From Reichenbachiella faecimaris (GTDB lineage Bacteria > Bacteroidota > Bacteroidia > Cytophagales > Cyclobacteriaceae): a DNA stretch of 64,000 nucleotides. A program made the translations under genes and the position numbers. The notes below the pieces were generated by a model that saw only the letters and a program-made list of their open reading frames with translations, was not told the DNA's origin and searched no databases. The stretch is taken from contig NZ_FWYF01000001.1 in assembly GCF_900176375.1 (NCBI RefSeq), forward strand, positions 124,001 to 188,000, given 5' to 3'. The stretch's first letter is position 1; each line of letters begins with the position of its first letter. Positions 29,201 to 37,281 of this stretch are shown piece after piece.

Positions 29201-30227
29201 TGTGGTTGATATTAGTGAGGTATTCAGTGATGAAGATGGGGATTCCTTTACTTATGAATTTTCTTCCTCCAACACTTCAGTGGTTACATTAAGTCTATCC
29301 GAAACTGATCTCACCATTACGGAGATGGGGGTAGGTCAGGCTACCATCACACTTAAAGCCAATGATGGCAATGAGGGAGAAGCTACGGATACTTTTGTGG
29401 TAGAAGTATTGGAAGTGAATAGAATACCATCCGTGATGAATCCACTTTCAGATTTGGAATTAGATGAAAGGTTTGCTTCAACTGTGGTTGATATCAGTGA
29501 GGTATTCAGTGATGAAGATGGGGATTCCTTTACTTATGAATTTTCTTCTTCCAACACTTCAGTGGTTACATTAAGTCTATCAGGAACTGATCTCACCATT
29601 ACTGAGGTGGGAGTAGGTCAGGCTACCATTACCCTTACAGCTAATGATGGCAATGAGGGAGAAGCCACGGATACTTTTGTGGTAGAAGTGCTGGATGTAA
29701 ACAGAGTGCCATCTGTCATGAATCCACTTTCAGATATGGTGCTGGCACATAGTTTTGTTACATCTACAGTGGATATCAGTCTGGTTTTTGACGATGCAGA
29801 TGACGACGATTTGGATATAACACCTTCTTCAAGTGACGAATCTGTCGTGACTGTTGCCATTGAAAATAATCAATTGGTGATTACTGAAGTCTCGGCTGGA
29901 GATGCAGTGGTCACGCTAACTGCGAGTGACAACAATGGTGGGCAAGTAGCTGACGATTTTTTGGTGACAGTTGAGCCATACGTTTTGGGAGGAATAGGTG
30001 AGGGCTATACACTGAGGATATATCCAAATCCAACCAGCCATATCATCAACATTGAATTTGGAAATGAGATGACAGAGTCTTTGCAGCTTTTTGACTTGTC
30101 CGGACAGTTGATTGCTACTTATCGAGATACCACGTCAATAGATTTGGGGAATATGAATAGTGGGACGTATGTATTGCAAGTTGTCATAGGGAGTCAGCAG
30201 TATTTTAGAAGAATTATTAAAAATTAA
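26211..30227 (+). CDS. Large T9SS cargo protein with SBBP-type, PKD and cadherin-like repeats
   Basis: 1338 residues. The ATG at 26211 gives a clean signal peptide ('KNALILLAIALLAQTSYGQ'); a GTG two codons earlier is possible. The first 900 residues are repeats with 'FLAKYDLNGNVEWA', 'FVAKYAKDGTYQYAWG', 'FIAKYDDEGQTVWARSFG' and similar, that is, SBBP-like beta-propeller blades. A PKD domain follows at about 910-975 ('WYWNFGDDETSTDQNPTHSFGSDNEYDISLII'). Three Ig/cadherin-like domains follow; the first two are near-identical copies of 94 residues. The C-terminus 'YTLRIYPNPTSHIINIEFG...LQLFDLSGQLIATY...NSGTYVLQVVIGSQQYFRRIIKN' is a type A T9SS sorting domain. It is therefore exported across the outer membrane; function unknown (adhesion or polymer binding inferred). 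Confidence 0.85.
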   Translation: MKNALILLAIALLAQTSYGQKFYWAESAKSHAHTSDIRAIEVMEDGGIVAFGTFNSALHIGDFELEESESGTSFFLAKYDLNGNVEWANKIECDDYLTITHNQVGLAVDDDDNVYISSVYHGKLIFDEETLTNSEATSDFFVAKYAKDGTYQYAWGQGADHAVAVDLAVDELNQVYVAGHYAGDLGFNDPSETTLTSSGSHDAFIAKYDDEGQTVWARSFGDADNYDLSYGVEVSGSSVYWGVNYREGTTSKSYFISVIKLDSDNELLWTHEAGSTDSGVAFFNQAYDLKAYGSDLYVAGYFRGGIQLDGQDEPLTQTEYQALAFKITDNEGSAIYKWATEVGNSNYDYGYAIAKNGNSVYLSRFMNFQSYIEELSDATGVSIESNLSTSKGPNDREYIYDIEAYSSNRIVFGGWFYQNIYYGELGNWTSNDQNLFLCKSNLSVEPDWLASTYGYSMTYAKSVLDDEGNTYVGGSFSGIMKDGEGMIRSKGGTDILVEKYNALGGLVYRKVFGSELDDYLGDLTTYDNELYVTGVFDVYDGSVSMYIEEEELSGDEDKEIFLAKYSESGDLDFAMLAASTEGDLFVQSVGIDQSGNIYLYGDARGGSPKHFGNDVAMSYDEQGFFLAKYNNSGEAQWVQSVNDTDEYKMSVSAQHGIYISGKYTTDDLDFEGTNLIAEGFEDIFFANYDYDGNFQWVVGGGGPSADVINGIASDPTDGSVYLTGYFTNNLTLSGQSVTGTNKELFVVKYDHEGTYQWMKSGGGAQPGDQGKAIALDTAGNVIVVGQYEGDDATFDDYQPGGSGEYEIEALLLLYSATDGELMEGYHWGYPTNYLEGDDKDVFKSIYVDTNNDLSITGQFVGEVSLDTIAVPIYDNYSQFVTKMSLSDCAYVGKVDFEYDGTLHAEETINFSDLTDLGAHTIDAWYWNFGDDETSTDQNPTHSFGSDNEYDISLIITYNESCQLSVNQSIIIEEKINTIPETTNPILDMELDERFASTVVDISEVFSDEDGDSFTYEFSSSNTSVVTLSLSETDLTITEMGVGQATITLKANDGNEGEATDTFVVEVLEVNRIPSVMNPLSDLELDERFASTVVDISEVFSDEDGDSFTYEFSSSNTSVVTLSLSGTDLTITEVGVGQATITLTANDGNEGEATDTFVVEVLDVNRVPSVMNPLSDMVLAHSFVTSTVDISLVFDDADDDDLDITPSSSDESVVTVAIENNQLVITEVSAGDAVVTLTASDNNGGQVADDFLVTVEPYVLGGIGEGYTLRIYPNPTSHIINIEFGNEMTESLQLFDLSGQLIATYRDTTSIDLGNMNSGTYVLQVVIGSQQYFRRIIKN
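29181..29744 (+). repeat. Tandem 282 bp duplication encoding a 94-residue Ig/cadherin-like domain
   Basis: The block starting GATGAAAGGTTTGC at 29181 recurs at 29463, exactly 282 bases later, with only scattered, mostly silent or conservative changes over the unit. It encodes the consecutive 'LDERFASTVVDISEVFSDEDGD...' domains. The third domain that follows is clearly diverged. The near-identity indicates a recent in-frame duplication or gene conversion. Confidence 0.85.
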
Positions 30228-30251
30228 CTCACGACAACACAGCAGTTTTAT

Positions 30252-30284
30252 AAAGCCACCTTTACTATGAAGGTGGCTTTTTTG
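30252..30284 (+). terminator. Rho-independent terminator after the T9SS cargo gene
   Basis: An 11 bp perfect stem (AAAGCCACCTT, 30252-30262, with AAGGTGGCTTT, 30270-30280) closes a 7-base loop and runs into a T tract. It lies 25 bases after the stop. On the other strand the same hairpin is followed by A/T sequence, so it may also serve the convergent gene that ends at 30311. Confidence 0.9.
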
Positions 30285-30310
30285 CTTGAAAAATCTTGAT
30301 TGTTCTGCAT

Positions 30311-33300
30311 TTAGTAAATAACAAATCGCTCAACAGCTTCATTTACGAAAAGAAAATACATGCCTGGCGGCAATTGATTGACATGCATTTCGAAAGTGTC
30401 TGAAGTTGAAGTGATTGATTTGTTTAGGAATTTCCTACCAGACAAGTTCACTATCCTTACATCTACCTCTGATAAATCTTGGTATGAAAATTTTAACCTT
30501 TGGTTTTTGATTGGATTTCCCAAAAGGTGGAGTGCATTTCCAAAGGAATTCAGGCTCACAGTTATTATTGAACTATACTCGAATATGCCATCATAATCTA
30601 CCTGCTTCAGCATGTAGTAGTTGATCGGTACATTAGGATAGCTATGTCTGTAGGAGTAAGATTGTTTCTTATTGCTTGTTCCTACACCAGTGACTTGACC
30701 AATTTTGTGAAAGTCAATTCCATTTTCACTATGCTCTATTTCAAATCGATCATTGTTAAGCTCTGATGCTGTAGTCCAACCCAAAACGATGTCATTCTTG
30801 TCATATTTTCCTGAAAAGGAAACCAACTCTACAGGTAGCAAGGACGAAGTCACTGAAGCTACAGTGAAATAGGTATCTGCCAGATCATCTATTGTTACCG
30901 AGGCCAATATATAATCAGCACCATAGCTTATGGATTCATATCCTACCCATTCACCTGCTGAATTGTCGTATTTGGCTACCACCAAGTTATCACTGCTAGC
31001 AATTGCATCATCTGTTGGGTCAAAATAGAGCCCGATGTCTACAGTGCCAGTTGCTCCTAAAGTGATATCGTAATAGCCTGAAGTTGTAATAGCCTGAGGA
31101 TTATATGAACCGTCAATATCGAAAGTTGTGCTAATGGCAGATGGATCAGAGCGTATGTATGCTGTGGTCACAGTCATGCTGGCATCAGGATCCACAATTA
31201 CGGGTCGGTAATAATCAGTACCTGCGTCATGGTCACCTATTGGGATGAATTTGGAACTGGCAAAAGCTTCAAATGTCACAGGTCCTTGAATGTGAGATGA
31301 TGAGGAAAACCCTGAAAAACTAGCAGATGAAGAAACAGTCATAACCCCAGGTGCAGTAGGCTGGGCATTGAAGATTCCATCCTCAAATGTTAGGAGACTG
31401 GTGATTGTGATGTCACTGTCCAGAGTCAAGCCCGCCGAATTATCAACTACTATTTTAGCCACTGAGGTAGTTCCGCCATTTAATGTGCCAAATCCTGTAG
31501 TTTGTGCTACTGAGCCATTAAAATGGAATATCGTGCCATTGTTGATCACCAAAGCATCTGCATCTGCAAATTGATTGGCACCAAACCCCAAAGAATTAGA
31601 GACTTTGATAGTTGAGCCACTTTGAAAGGTATAGTCACCAAAATCACAATCGTAGTCGCCAAGAATCAAAGTTCCCCCTGATTGCATTTCAAAATTAATT
31701 TTGTCGTTTCCACTAGATGTCACATCACCCAAAAGCTCAATAACCGAAGGAGCTGATGAGGAAATAGTCAGGTCTAGTTCAGCTCCTTGACTATATATAT
31801 TGCCACTAAAAAACAAAGTGTCTCCAGGCATAGAAGTTAAATTATCATATCGGAGATCTGAACCTGATTCTGAAATCAATCCATTTCTGATCACATAATC
31901 ATTGGTGATCAATTCTATTCTTTCAGTGTCTGTATAGTACAGAATACCATTTACTGTCATAGTAAACCCTCCTGTAGATAGACTTTTATATCGTATAGCA
32001 GTTATTTCCAAAATAGGATATTGATTCGAATTTGCATTTGGAAAGAATGTTTCATTTCCTGTTAAGACTATGGATGCATTTGTCGTATATCTCAAAAGGC
32101 TGTAGGTTTCCCAATATCCGTTAGTACTCACGCCAAAGTTGATTACATAGTCTGCATTGCTAGATGTAATTATTCCTCCTCCAGCTGTAGAGTTGCCAGA
32201 TTCGACCAAAAACGTACCAGTAATGGTTACAGCTGCCTCTACGTCCAATGTCCCTCCGTCGGCAATATTGAGATCATATTCACTCGTTCCGTCATCGTTT
32301 ATTGTAAAAGCATTGTTTACATCCAATATCCCTCCGGATTCTATAAATAGCTGATCAGCATTATAGCCCGTAGTTTCAATAGCCACTGTATTATAGATAT
32401 AAATAGGGCCTACATTGGCAGATGTGGCATTGGGATTCTCATTGGTTCCTGCTGTGACCCATCCACTTCCATCTACAAAATATTCCCATACAGTTCCTGA
32501 GCTGTTGCCCCAGTCTCCATCAGCAGCAGTCCGCCAGGAAGTAGCCGCAGTTACTGCGAAGTTAGTTCCAGTGTATCCAGCTCCTGATGTGAACAAGAGC
32601 GTATAGTTGCCTGAAGTGTCAAAAAAAAGGTCTGAAAATGTATAAACACCTGCAGTGAAGTTTGCTGTAGCAGCTCCAGAAGTAAAAGTAAGGCTACCAG
32701 ACTCCAGAACCTCAGTGGCTTCTGTAATAGTAAAAGAGCTAGTCACATCTTCGTCCAAATGTCCAGCAGCATCTACTGTTCTCAAACTAAATCCAAAATA
32801 CACATCTGAAGTAGTACCAGTACCGACTACAGTAGGTTCGTCTTGAAGCTCCAATACAGATGCAGTCACATCCAATATATTGTTGGAACTGCTAGTTTCT
32901 ATTTGATTGGCCGTTTGAAAAGTACTAGATACACCTTCTATTTCGAATGTGGAGGCTTGAACCAGAAATTGAAGTAATTCATTATCAATGCCTTGTGTAC
33001 CTGAGTAGGTGTCAACAAAATCAATGGTCAATGAATAGGTTTTAGTACTTCCATCTCCTACATATCCCATGTCAGTGGCTGTAGCATAATTTAACCCTGA
33101 AAAGGTGAGTGTACTTGCATCAATAGTAGCCGTACTACTTCCACCACCTGTCTCATCTGTAAGTGTCACAGTCTCAAATAGATCAGTCCAATCATTGATA
33201 GCATTGCTAGTACCATCTGCAATAACCAATTGAGAGAATGTAGTGGCATAGCCGTCTGAGGCACCATCGTCTACAATGTCAAACTGAAATATTTCTACCG

Positions 33301-34168
33301 AACTTGAAGTGGGATCCACAGCAGTGGATGACCCTGATTCATCAATAACTAAAGTGGTAGTGGCATCCGTACCACCAAAACCTACTGGCTTAATGAAGAT
33401 ATTATCCAATGCCAATGCTTGATCATTACCATATTGAGGAGGGGAATTGGGATCAAAAGTAAACTTGACATAAAGGTATTCATTCACATCGAGCGAAACC
33501 CCATTGATTTCGAAAGTCTCATCTTCAAATTTTTTCCATCCATTGGAATATTCATTGTTGTTGTTCAAAGTAGTTAACTCAGTCCAGCTTGCACTGGATA
33601 AATCATTGGTAATGTTAGTAGATGAAACGTAATAATAAATGCCAATAGTACCATAAGCAATAGAAGATGAAGCAATCTCATAATAATAGTAGGCATCCAG
33701 TTCAAGCTCTAGATCAGTAATTTCCAGAGTACCTGTATTTTGAATTTTTGTGATCAATGCATCTACGTTAGTACCAAAGTTGGCAGTGACTGCCATACCA
33801 ATAGATGGTGCTGAAGCATTGAGCCCATCTAAATCAAAATCGTAAGAGTGAATAATATCTTCAGAATCGTAGTCATCCCATTCATCTCCTTCTTCATTAG
33901 CAGTAAATTTTTCTCCATTGGCATAAGCATCTCCAAATCCACCACCACCATCCATGTCAAAATTATTGTCATTGTCTAAGTCGACTGCCCAATTGTCAGA
34001 ATCAAGCTGAGTAGATGATGGACTGGCAGCTAATGGGCCAGTGTCAGCATCAAAATTATCAAAAGTGATAGTTATGCCAGTCTCAGTCATGGCATACTGA
34101 GCTTGGACGACTGACGAAATAGATAAGATGAAAAATGAGAGAACAAAGCAATAATTTGAGATCTTCAT
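30311..34168 (-). CDS. Large T9SS cargo protein, type A sorting domain
   Basis: 1285 residues with signal peptide ('YCFVLSFFILSISSVVQAQ'). The N-terminal 250 residues are a carbohydrate-binding or lectin-like sandwich ('GITITFDNFDADTGPLAASPSST...NWAVDLDNDNNFDMDGGGGFGDAYANG'). The middle is Ser/Thr/Gly-rich with short strand repeats resembling a beta-helix. Residues about 1130-1210 ('LLPVELVSFSGKYDKNDIVLGWTTASELNNDRFEIEHSENG') form the 'pre-sorting' domain frequent in Bacteroidetes exoproteins, and the final 75 ('LKFSYQDLSEVDVRIVNLSGRKFLNKSI...LPPGMYFLFVNE') a type A sorting domain. No catalytic motif is visible. Inferred as an extracellular or surface protein of unknown target. Confidence 0.82.
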   Translation of the reverse strand: MKISNYCFVLSFFILSISSVVQAQYAMTETGITITFDNFDADTGPLAASPSSTQLDSDNWAVDLDNDNNFDMDGGGGFGDAYANGEKFTANEEGDEWDDYDSEDIIHSYDFDLDGLNASAPSIGMAVTANFGTNVDALITKIQNTGTLEITDLELELDAYYYYEIASSSIAYGTIGIYYYVSSTNITNDLSSASWTELTTLNNNNEYSNGWKKFEDETFEINGVSLDVNEYLYVKFTFDPNSPPQYGNDQALALDNIFIKPVGFGGTDATTTLVIDESGSSTAVDPTSSSVEIFQFDIVDDGASDGYATTFSQLVIADGTSNAINDWTDLFETVTLTDETGGGSSTATIDASTLTFSGLNYATATDMGYVGDGSTKTYSLTIDFVDTYSGTQGIDNELLQFLVQASTFEIEGVSSTFQTANQIETSSSNNILDVTASVLELQDEPTVVGTGTTSDVYFGFSLRTVDAAGHLDEDVTSSFTITEATEVLESGSLTFTSGAATANFTAGVYTFSDLFFDTSGNYTLLFTSGAGYTGTNFAVTAATSWRTAADGDWGNSSGTVWEYFVDGSGWVTAGTNENPNATSANVGPIYIYNTVAIETTGYNADQLFIESGGILDVNNAFTINDDGTSEYDLNIADGGTLDVEAAVTITGTFLVESGNSTAGGGIITSSNADYVINFGVSTNGYWETYSLLRYTTNASIVLTGNETFFPNANSNQYPILEITAIRYKSLSTGGFTMTVNGILYYTDTERIELITNDYVIRNGLISESGSDLRYDNLTSMPGDTLFFSGNIYSQGAELDLTISSSAPSVIELLGDVTSSGNDKINFEMQSGGTLILGDYDCDFGDYTFQSGSTIKVSNSLGFGANQFADADALVINNGTIFHFNGSVAQTTGFGTLNGGTTSVAKIVVDNSAGLTLDSDITITSLLTFEDGIFNAQPTAPGVMTVSSSASFSGFSSSSHIQGPVTFEAFASSKFIPIGDHDAGTDYYRPVIVDPDASMTVTTAYIRSDPSAISTTFDIDGSYNPQAITTSGYYDITLGATGTVDIGLYFDPTDDAIASSDNLVVAKYDNSAGEWVGYESISYGADYILASVTIDDLADTYFTVASVTSSLLPVELVSFSGKYDKNDIVLGWTTASELNNDRFEIEHSENGIDFHKIGQVTGVGTSNKKQSYSYRHSYPNVPINYYMLKQVDYDGIFEYSSIITVSLNSFGNALHLLGNPIKNQRLKFSYQDLSEVDVRIVNLSGRKFLNKSITSTSDTFEMHVNQLPPGMYFLFVNEAVERFVIY

Positions 34169-34422
34169 ATATAAGTTGCTGACTAGATGTATTTGGTCGC
34201 TAAACTGTAGCTTTAAACTTTATAATAAATTGATTAGGGGGTATCAAATGGTTAGCGTTGTTCTTTGGTCTAAGACGGCTAAGTAGTATTTTTCCCTACT
34301 TTAATTTTTAGTTTGTCTCAGAATTTACTTTTGGCATTCATAGAGAAGAAGGGTATAAGCTCATTTTGTGATTGAAAGGATAGCTGGTAAATTGCACCAA
34401 AGAAAAAATAATTGCTGTGTAA

Positions 34423-34683
34423 ATGTTTGATGGATCAGACTACCCCAAATCCCTAGATGAACAACAATTTGATAACTGGCTTGAAATGGGTCGCGAAAGC
34501 AAAATCCCATATTGTTATTTACTCATTGTTTGGGATGCTTTAGAAGAGCAGTACTTGCCAGTTTTCGTAGAGGATAAAGAGAGTATTGAGTCATTCGAAA
34601 TTTATCCCTATTCTACTATCCAGGAGGCATTAATTGCAGTTTATGACCTGTATTCTGAATCTAAAATAAGTCTTGCAAATTAG
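34423..34683 (+). CDS. Small conserved-looking hypothetical protein
   Basis: 86 residues, acidic, without signal peptide or membrane segment. The sequence ('YPKSLDEQQFDNWLEMGRESKIPYCYLLIVWDALEEQYLPVFVEDKESIESFEIYPYS...EALIAVYDLYSES') looks like a compact alpha/beta domain and reads as genuine coding sequence, with a regular hydrophobic pattern. I do not recognise a family. It lies just upstream of the HAD phosphatase in the same orientation and may share a transcript. Confidence 0.65.
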   Translation: MFDGSDYPKSLDEQQFDNWLEMGRESKIPYCYLLIVWDALEEQYLPVFVEDKESIESFEIYPYSTIQEALIAVYDLYSESKISLAN

Positions 34684-34710
34684 CGGCATTTGAGTGTTGC
34701 AATAACTTCA

Positions 34711-35469
34711 ATGAATCAAATAAAAGGGCTTCTGATAGATATAGATGGCGTATTAGTTGAAGATGGACACGCCATCAAAGGTGCTGTTGATCATTTGAAC
34801 AATCTAAAGCACACATACAAAGTCAGGTTACTCACCAATACCACAACCAAGACCGTAGGAGAAATTCATCAAATGCTGAACCAATTGGGATTTGATATCC
34901 ACGTGCAGGAGATTGTTACTGCTCCAGTAGCAGCTCAATTGTTCTTAAACACCAAGGGCTATAGCAGCATTTACCCAGTGGTAAATGCTAATATTCTATC
35001 TGAGTTCAAAGCTTTCAGGATAGACAAAAACAAACCAGAGGCTGTTGTCATAGGTGATATAGGCAAGGATTGGAATTACGATTTGCTCAATGATATTTTC
35101 AAATGCCTGATGATAGGTGCCGAATTGGTTGCCTTGCACAAAGGTAAATTCTGGAAAAGTGAGGGCGCTCTTCAGCTAGACATTGGCCTATTCGTAAACG
35201 GTCTAGAATTCGCTACTGGAAAAAAAGCCACAGTCATTGGCAAACCCAACCATTCGTTTTTTGAAGCCGCTCTCCAAGGCATGGAATTAGGAAAAAAAGA
35301 AGTGATTATGATAGGAGATGATATTGATAGTGATGTTGATGGGGCTCAGCGCTTTGGAATCCCAGGGTATCTGGTGCAAACAGGGAAGTACGATGAGGGC
35401 TTTGTTTCTCAGTCTGATGTTGAACCAGATCAGGTGATTGAGGGTTTTAAAGACTTGATTCTGTATTAA
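34711..35469 (+). CDS. HAD superfamily IIA hydrolase (phosphatase)
   Basis: 252 residues from the ATG at 34711; a TTG seven codons upstream opens the frame but lacks support. Motif I is 'LLIDIDGVLVEDG' (nucleophile D10, acid/base D12). Motif II-like 'LLTNTTTKT' follows. Motif III is Lys in 'VIGKPNHSFFEAAL', and motif IV is 'MIGDDIDSDVDGAQRFGIPGYLVQTGKY'. This layout with a C2 cap fits HAD-IIA phosphatases of the LHPP/HDHD2/NagD type acting on small phosphorylated metabolites or phospho-residues in the cytoplasm. The substrate cannot be inferred. A decayed copy of its last 47 codons is found 999 bp downstream. Confidence 0.85.
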   Translation: MNQIKGLLIDIDGVLVEDGHAIKGAVDHLNNLKHTYKVRLLTNTTTKTVGEIHQMLNQLGFDIHVQEIVTAPVAAQLFLNTKGYSSIYPVVNANILSEFKAFRIDKNKPEAVVIGDIGKDWNYDLLNDIFKCLMIGAELVALHKGKFWKSEGALQLDIGLFVNGLEFATGKKATVIGKPNHSFFEAALQGMELGKKEVIMIGDDIDSDVDGAQRFGIPGYLVQTGKYDEGFVSQSDVEPDQVIEGFKDLILY

Positions 35470-35566
35470 TTATTCCTAGTCGGTTTTGTTATAGCATTTG
35501 ACGGATTAGGACAAGCCTTTTAGTCAATCATGTACGTGTTTTGATCAAAATTTAGATTGATCAAGA

Positions 35567-36190
35567 ATGAAAAATATCCCAATGTTATTTTTGAGCCTGC
35601 TTTTTGGTAGCTGTGGAGCTGATGATAATGAATCAAATACACAAGATATCGCCACATTTACATACCAAGAGGCTAAAGAAGAGTATGAAATACTAAAAGA
35701 TAGATTAGATGTTGCGCTTACTAGAATTGATGAACTACCTACAAGTGGAGTAGCGATATACACAGGTATGCATAGCGGTGAGTTTTTTGCAAGAGACAAT
35801 ACATCAGAATCTAAGATTGATTACTTCGCAAATGTAGAGCTAACAGTAGATTTTGACTCTCAGACGTTAACTGCCCAAATTACCAATTTTACAACCAACC
35901 TCGAAAACTTTGAAAATCCTGAAGGAGAGATTTTAGTTGGCACTGGAGTATTTCGATTTGATACTGGTGGTGATGAAATCGGCTTTTCTATGCCTGTAAG
36001 AGTTGGTAATTTAACTCAAGGTAATAAAATTGCCGTCTTTGATGCTAGTGCTGAGAACAAAGGCAGATTCTTTGGAAACGGAGGACAAAGTATGTGGCTT
36101 AGGGTTTCATCAACCTTCAATTGGATCCAGGGTTCAGATGCGGGAACCACCTCTGCTACAGTAGGTCACATGTACGCAGTTATGGAATGA
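35567..36190 (+). CDS. Small lipoprotein of unknown function
   Basis: 207 residues with lipoprotein signal ('MLFLSLLFGSC', Cys 16) followed by an acidic Asn/Asp-rich linker. The mature part has a helical stretch ('YQEAKEEYEILKDRLDVALTRIDEL') and then an all-beta domain ('VAIYTGMHSGEFFARD...DYFANVELTVDFDSQTLTAQITNFTTN...GRFFGNGGQSMWLRV'), resembling the transferrin-binding-protein-like small barrel found in many surface lipoproteins. That last comparison is only by look. It lies between the intact HAD gene and a partial copy of that gene's 3' end, suggesting it arrived with the duplication. Confidence 0.7.
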   Translation: MKNIPMLFLSLLFGSCGADDNESNTQDIATFTYQEAKEEYEILKDRLDVALTRIDELPTSGVAIYTGMHSGEFFARDNTSESKIDYFANVELTVDFDSQTLTAQITNFTTNLENFENPEGEILVGTGVFRFDTGGDEIGFSMPVRVGNLTQGNKIAVFDASAENKGRFFGNGGQSMWLRVSSTFNWIQGSDAGTTSATVGHMYAVME

Positions 36191-36324
36191 CAATATTGTA
36201 ATGAACAATCTTATTCATTTGATCAAAACAATTCTTTTGTTTCCTGATATTGATTTGCGTTATGAGCCGTGGAGAAGAGGGAGATCACTATGTTAGACCG
36301 AACTTTCGGCGCCACAGCCAGAAT

Positions 36325-36468
36325 GATAGTGATATTGACGGGGCACAGCGCTTTGGAATATCAGCGTATCTGGTGCAAACAGGGAAGTATGATGGGGACT
36401 TTGTTTGACAATCTGATATTGAGCCAGATCAGGTGATTGAGGGTTTTAAAGACTTGTTTCTGCATTAA
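36325..36468 (+). pseudogene. Decayed duplicate of the 3' end of the HAD hydrolase gene
   Basis: This stretch aligns without gaps to 35326-35469, the last 144 bases of the HAD gene including its TAA stop, at a constant offset of 999 bases. The copy reads 'DSDIDGAQRFGISAYLVQTG...' and then a TGA replaces the TCT serine codon (in 'GACTTTGTTTGA'). It has several further substitutions and no start codon. Similarity stops abruptly upstream of 36325. It is non-functional. Confidence 0.9.
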
Positions 36469-36642
36469 TTGTTCTGAATTCATCATCCTTGCCGAGTGTC
36501 TTTCATAGACCTATGCCACATCCCTAACAGGGAAAGAATTGATTTTAATTTATGTCTGACGTTTTTTATCAAAATAAAAGTTTAGTGAAAATTGGGAATA
36601 AGATTCGATTTTGTACTTTTAAGAAACCAACAATTAAACTTA

Positions 36643-37278
36643 ATGGAAGAAAATTCGAACGGCACCAATAAAGCAACAGGTATCATCATAGTCATTTTAG
36701 TAGTCATAGTGATCCTAGGGGGTGCATGGTATTGGTTTAGCTACAAGCCTGAGCAAGAAGCCAAAGAGAAAGCGCGACAGGAGCAACTTGCCAAAGCAGC
36801 TGCTAAGAAAAAGAGGGAAGAGGCAGCTGCACTGAAAAAGACTAAATATGATCAATTGATCACAAATGCCGATAAGGAATTTGAACAAGAGTATTGGGAG
36901 ACGGCTAAGTCCTCTTATGCTGAAGCCTCCTCACTTTTTCCTAAAGAGCAGTACCCTAAAGATCAATTGGTATTGGTCAATCAAAAACTGGACGAAATAG
37001 CTGTTCAAACAAATTCGGCTGGGACTGTAGAAACCCTTTCGTCTGCTACTGGACGTTTTTATGTGGTCGTATCTAGTAGCATAGATGGTGATTTGGCTAT
37101 GGACTATGGCAACAAAATGGCTGAAGAAGGCAATAGCGTGAAAATTATCGAGCCTTATGGGAGTATCAAGTTCTATCGGGTATCGTTGGGTGATTACGAC
37201 AATTGGGATAATGCCATAGCCGCTTCCACTTCATTCAGTTCGATTGATGGAGATGCAGTTTGGGTATTAGAGTATTAG
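36643..37278 (+). CDS. Membrane-anchored SPOR-domain protein
   Basis: 211 residues from the ATG at 36643, chosen because the 17 preceding codons do not resemble the family. There is a short cytoplasmic tail, one transmembrane helix ('GIIIVILVVIVILGGAWYWF'), then a highly charged Lys/Glu/Ala coiled coil ('EQEAKEKARQEQLAKAAAKKKREEAAALKK'). A TPR-like pair of helices ('ADKEFEQEYWETAKSSYAEASSLFPKEQYP') and a C-terminal SPOR-like domain ('GRFYVVVSSSIDGDLAMDYGNKMAEEGNSVKIIEPYGSIKFYRVSLGDYDNWDNA') complete it. SPOR domains bind denuded peptidoglycan glycans, typically at division sites. The neighbour on the opposite strand is a lytic transglycosylase, an enzyme of cell-wall remodelling. Confidence 0.8.
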   Translation: MEENSNGTNKATGIIIVILVVIVILGGAWYWFSYKPEQEAKEKARQEQLAKAAAKKKREEAAALKKTKYDQLITNADKEFEQEYWETAKSSYAEASSLFPKEQYPKDQLVLVNQKLDEIAVQTNSAGTVETLSSATGRFYVVVSSSIDGDLAMDYGNKMAEEGNSVKIIEPYGSIKFYRVSLGDYDNWDNAIAASTSFSSIDGDAVWVLEY

Positions 37279-37281
37279 TTT

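Noticed and set aside
36325-36468. Functional second HAD gene
   Set aside because: Only the last 47 codons are present, with an in-frame TGA and no start codon or motif I.
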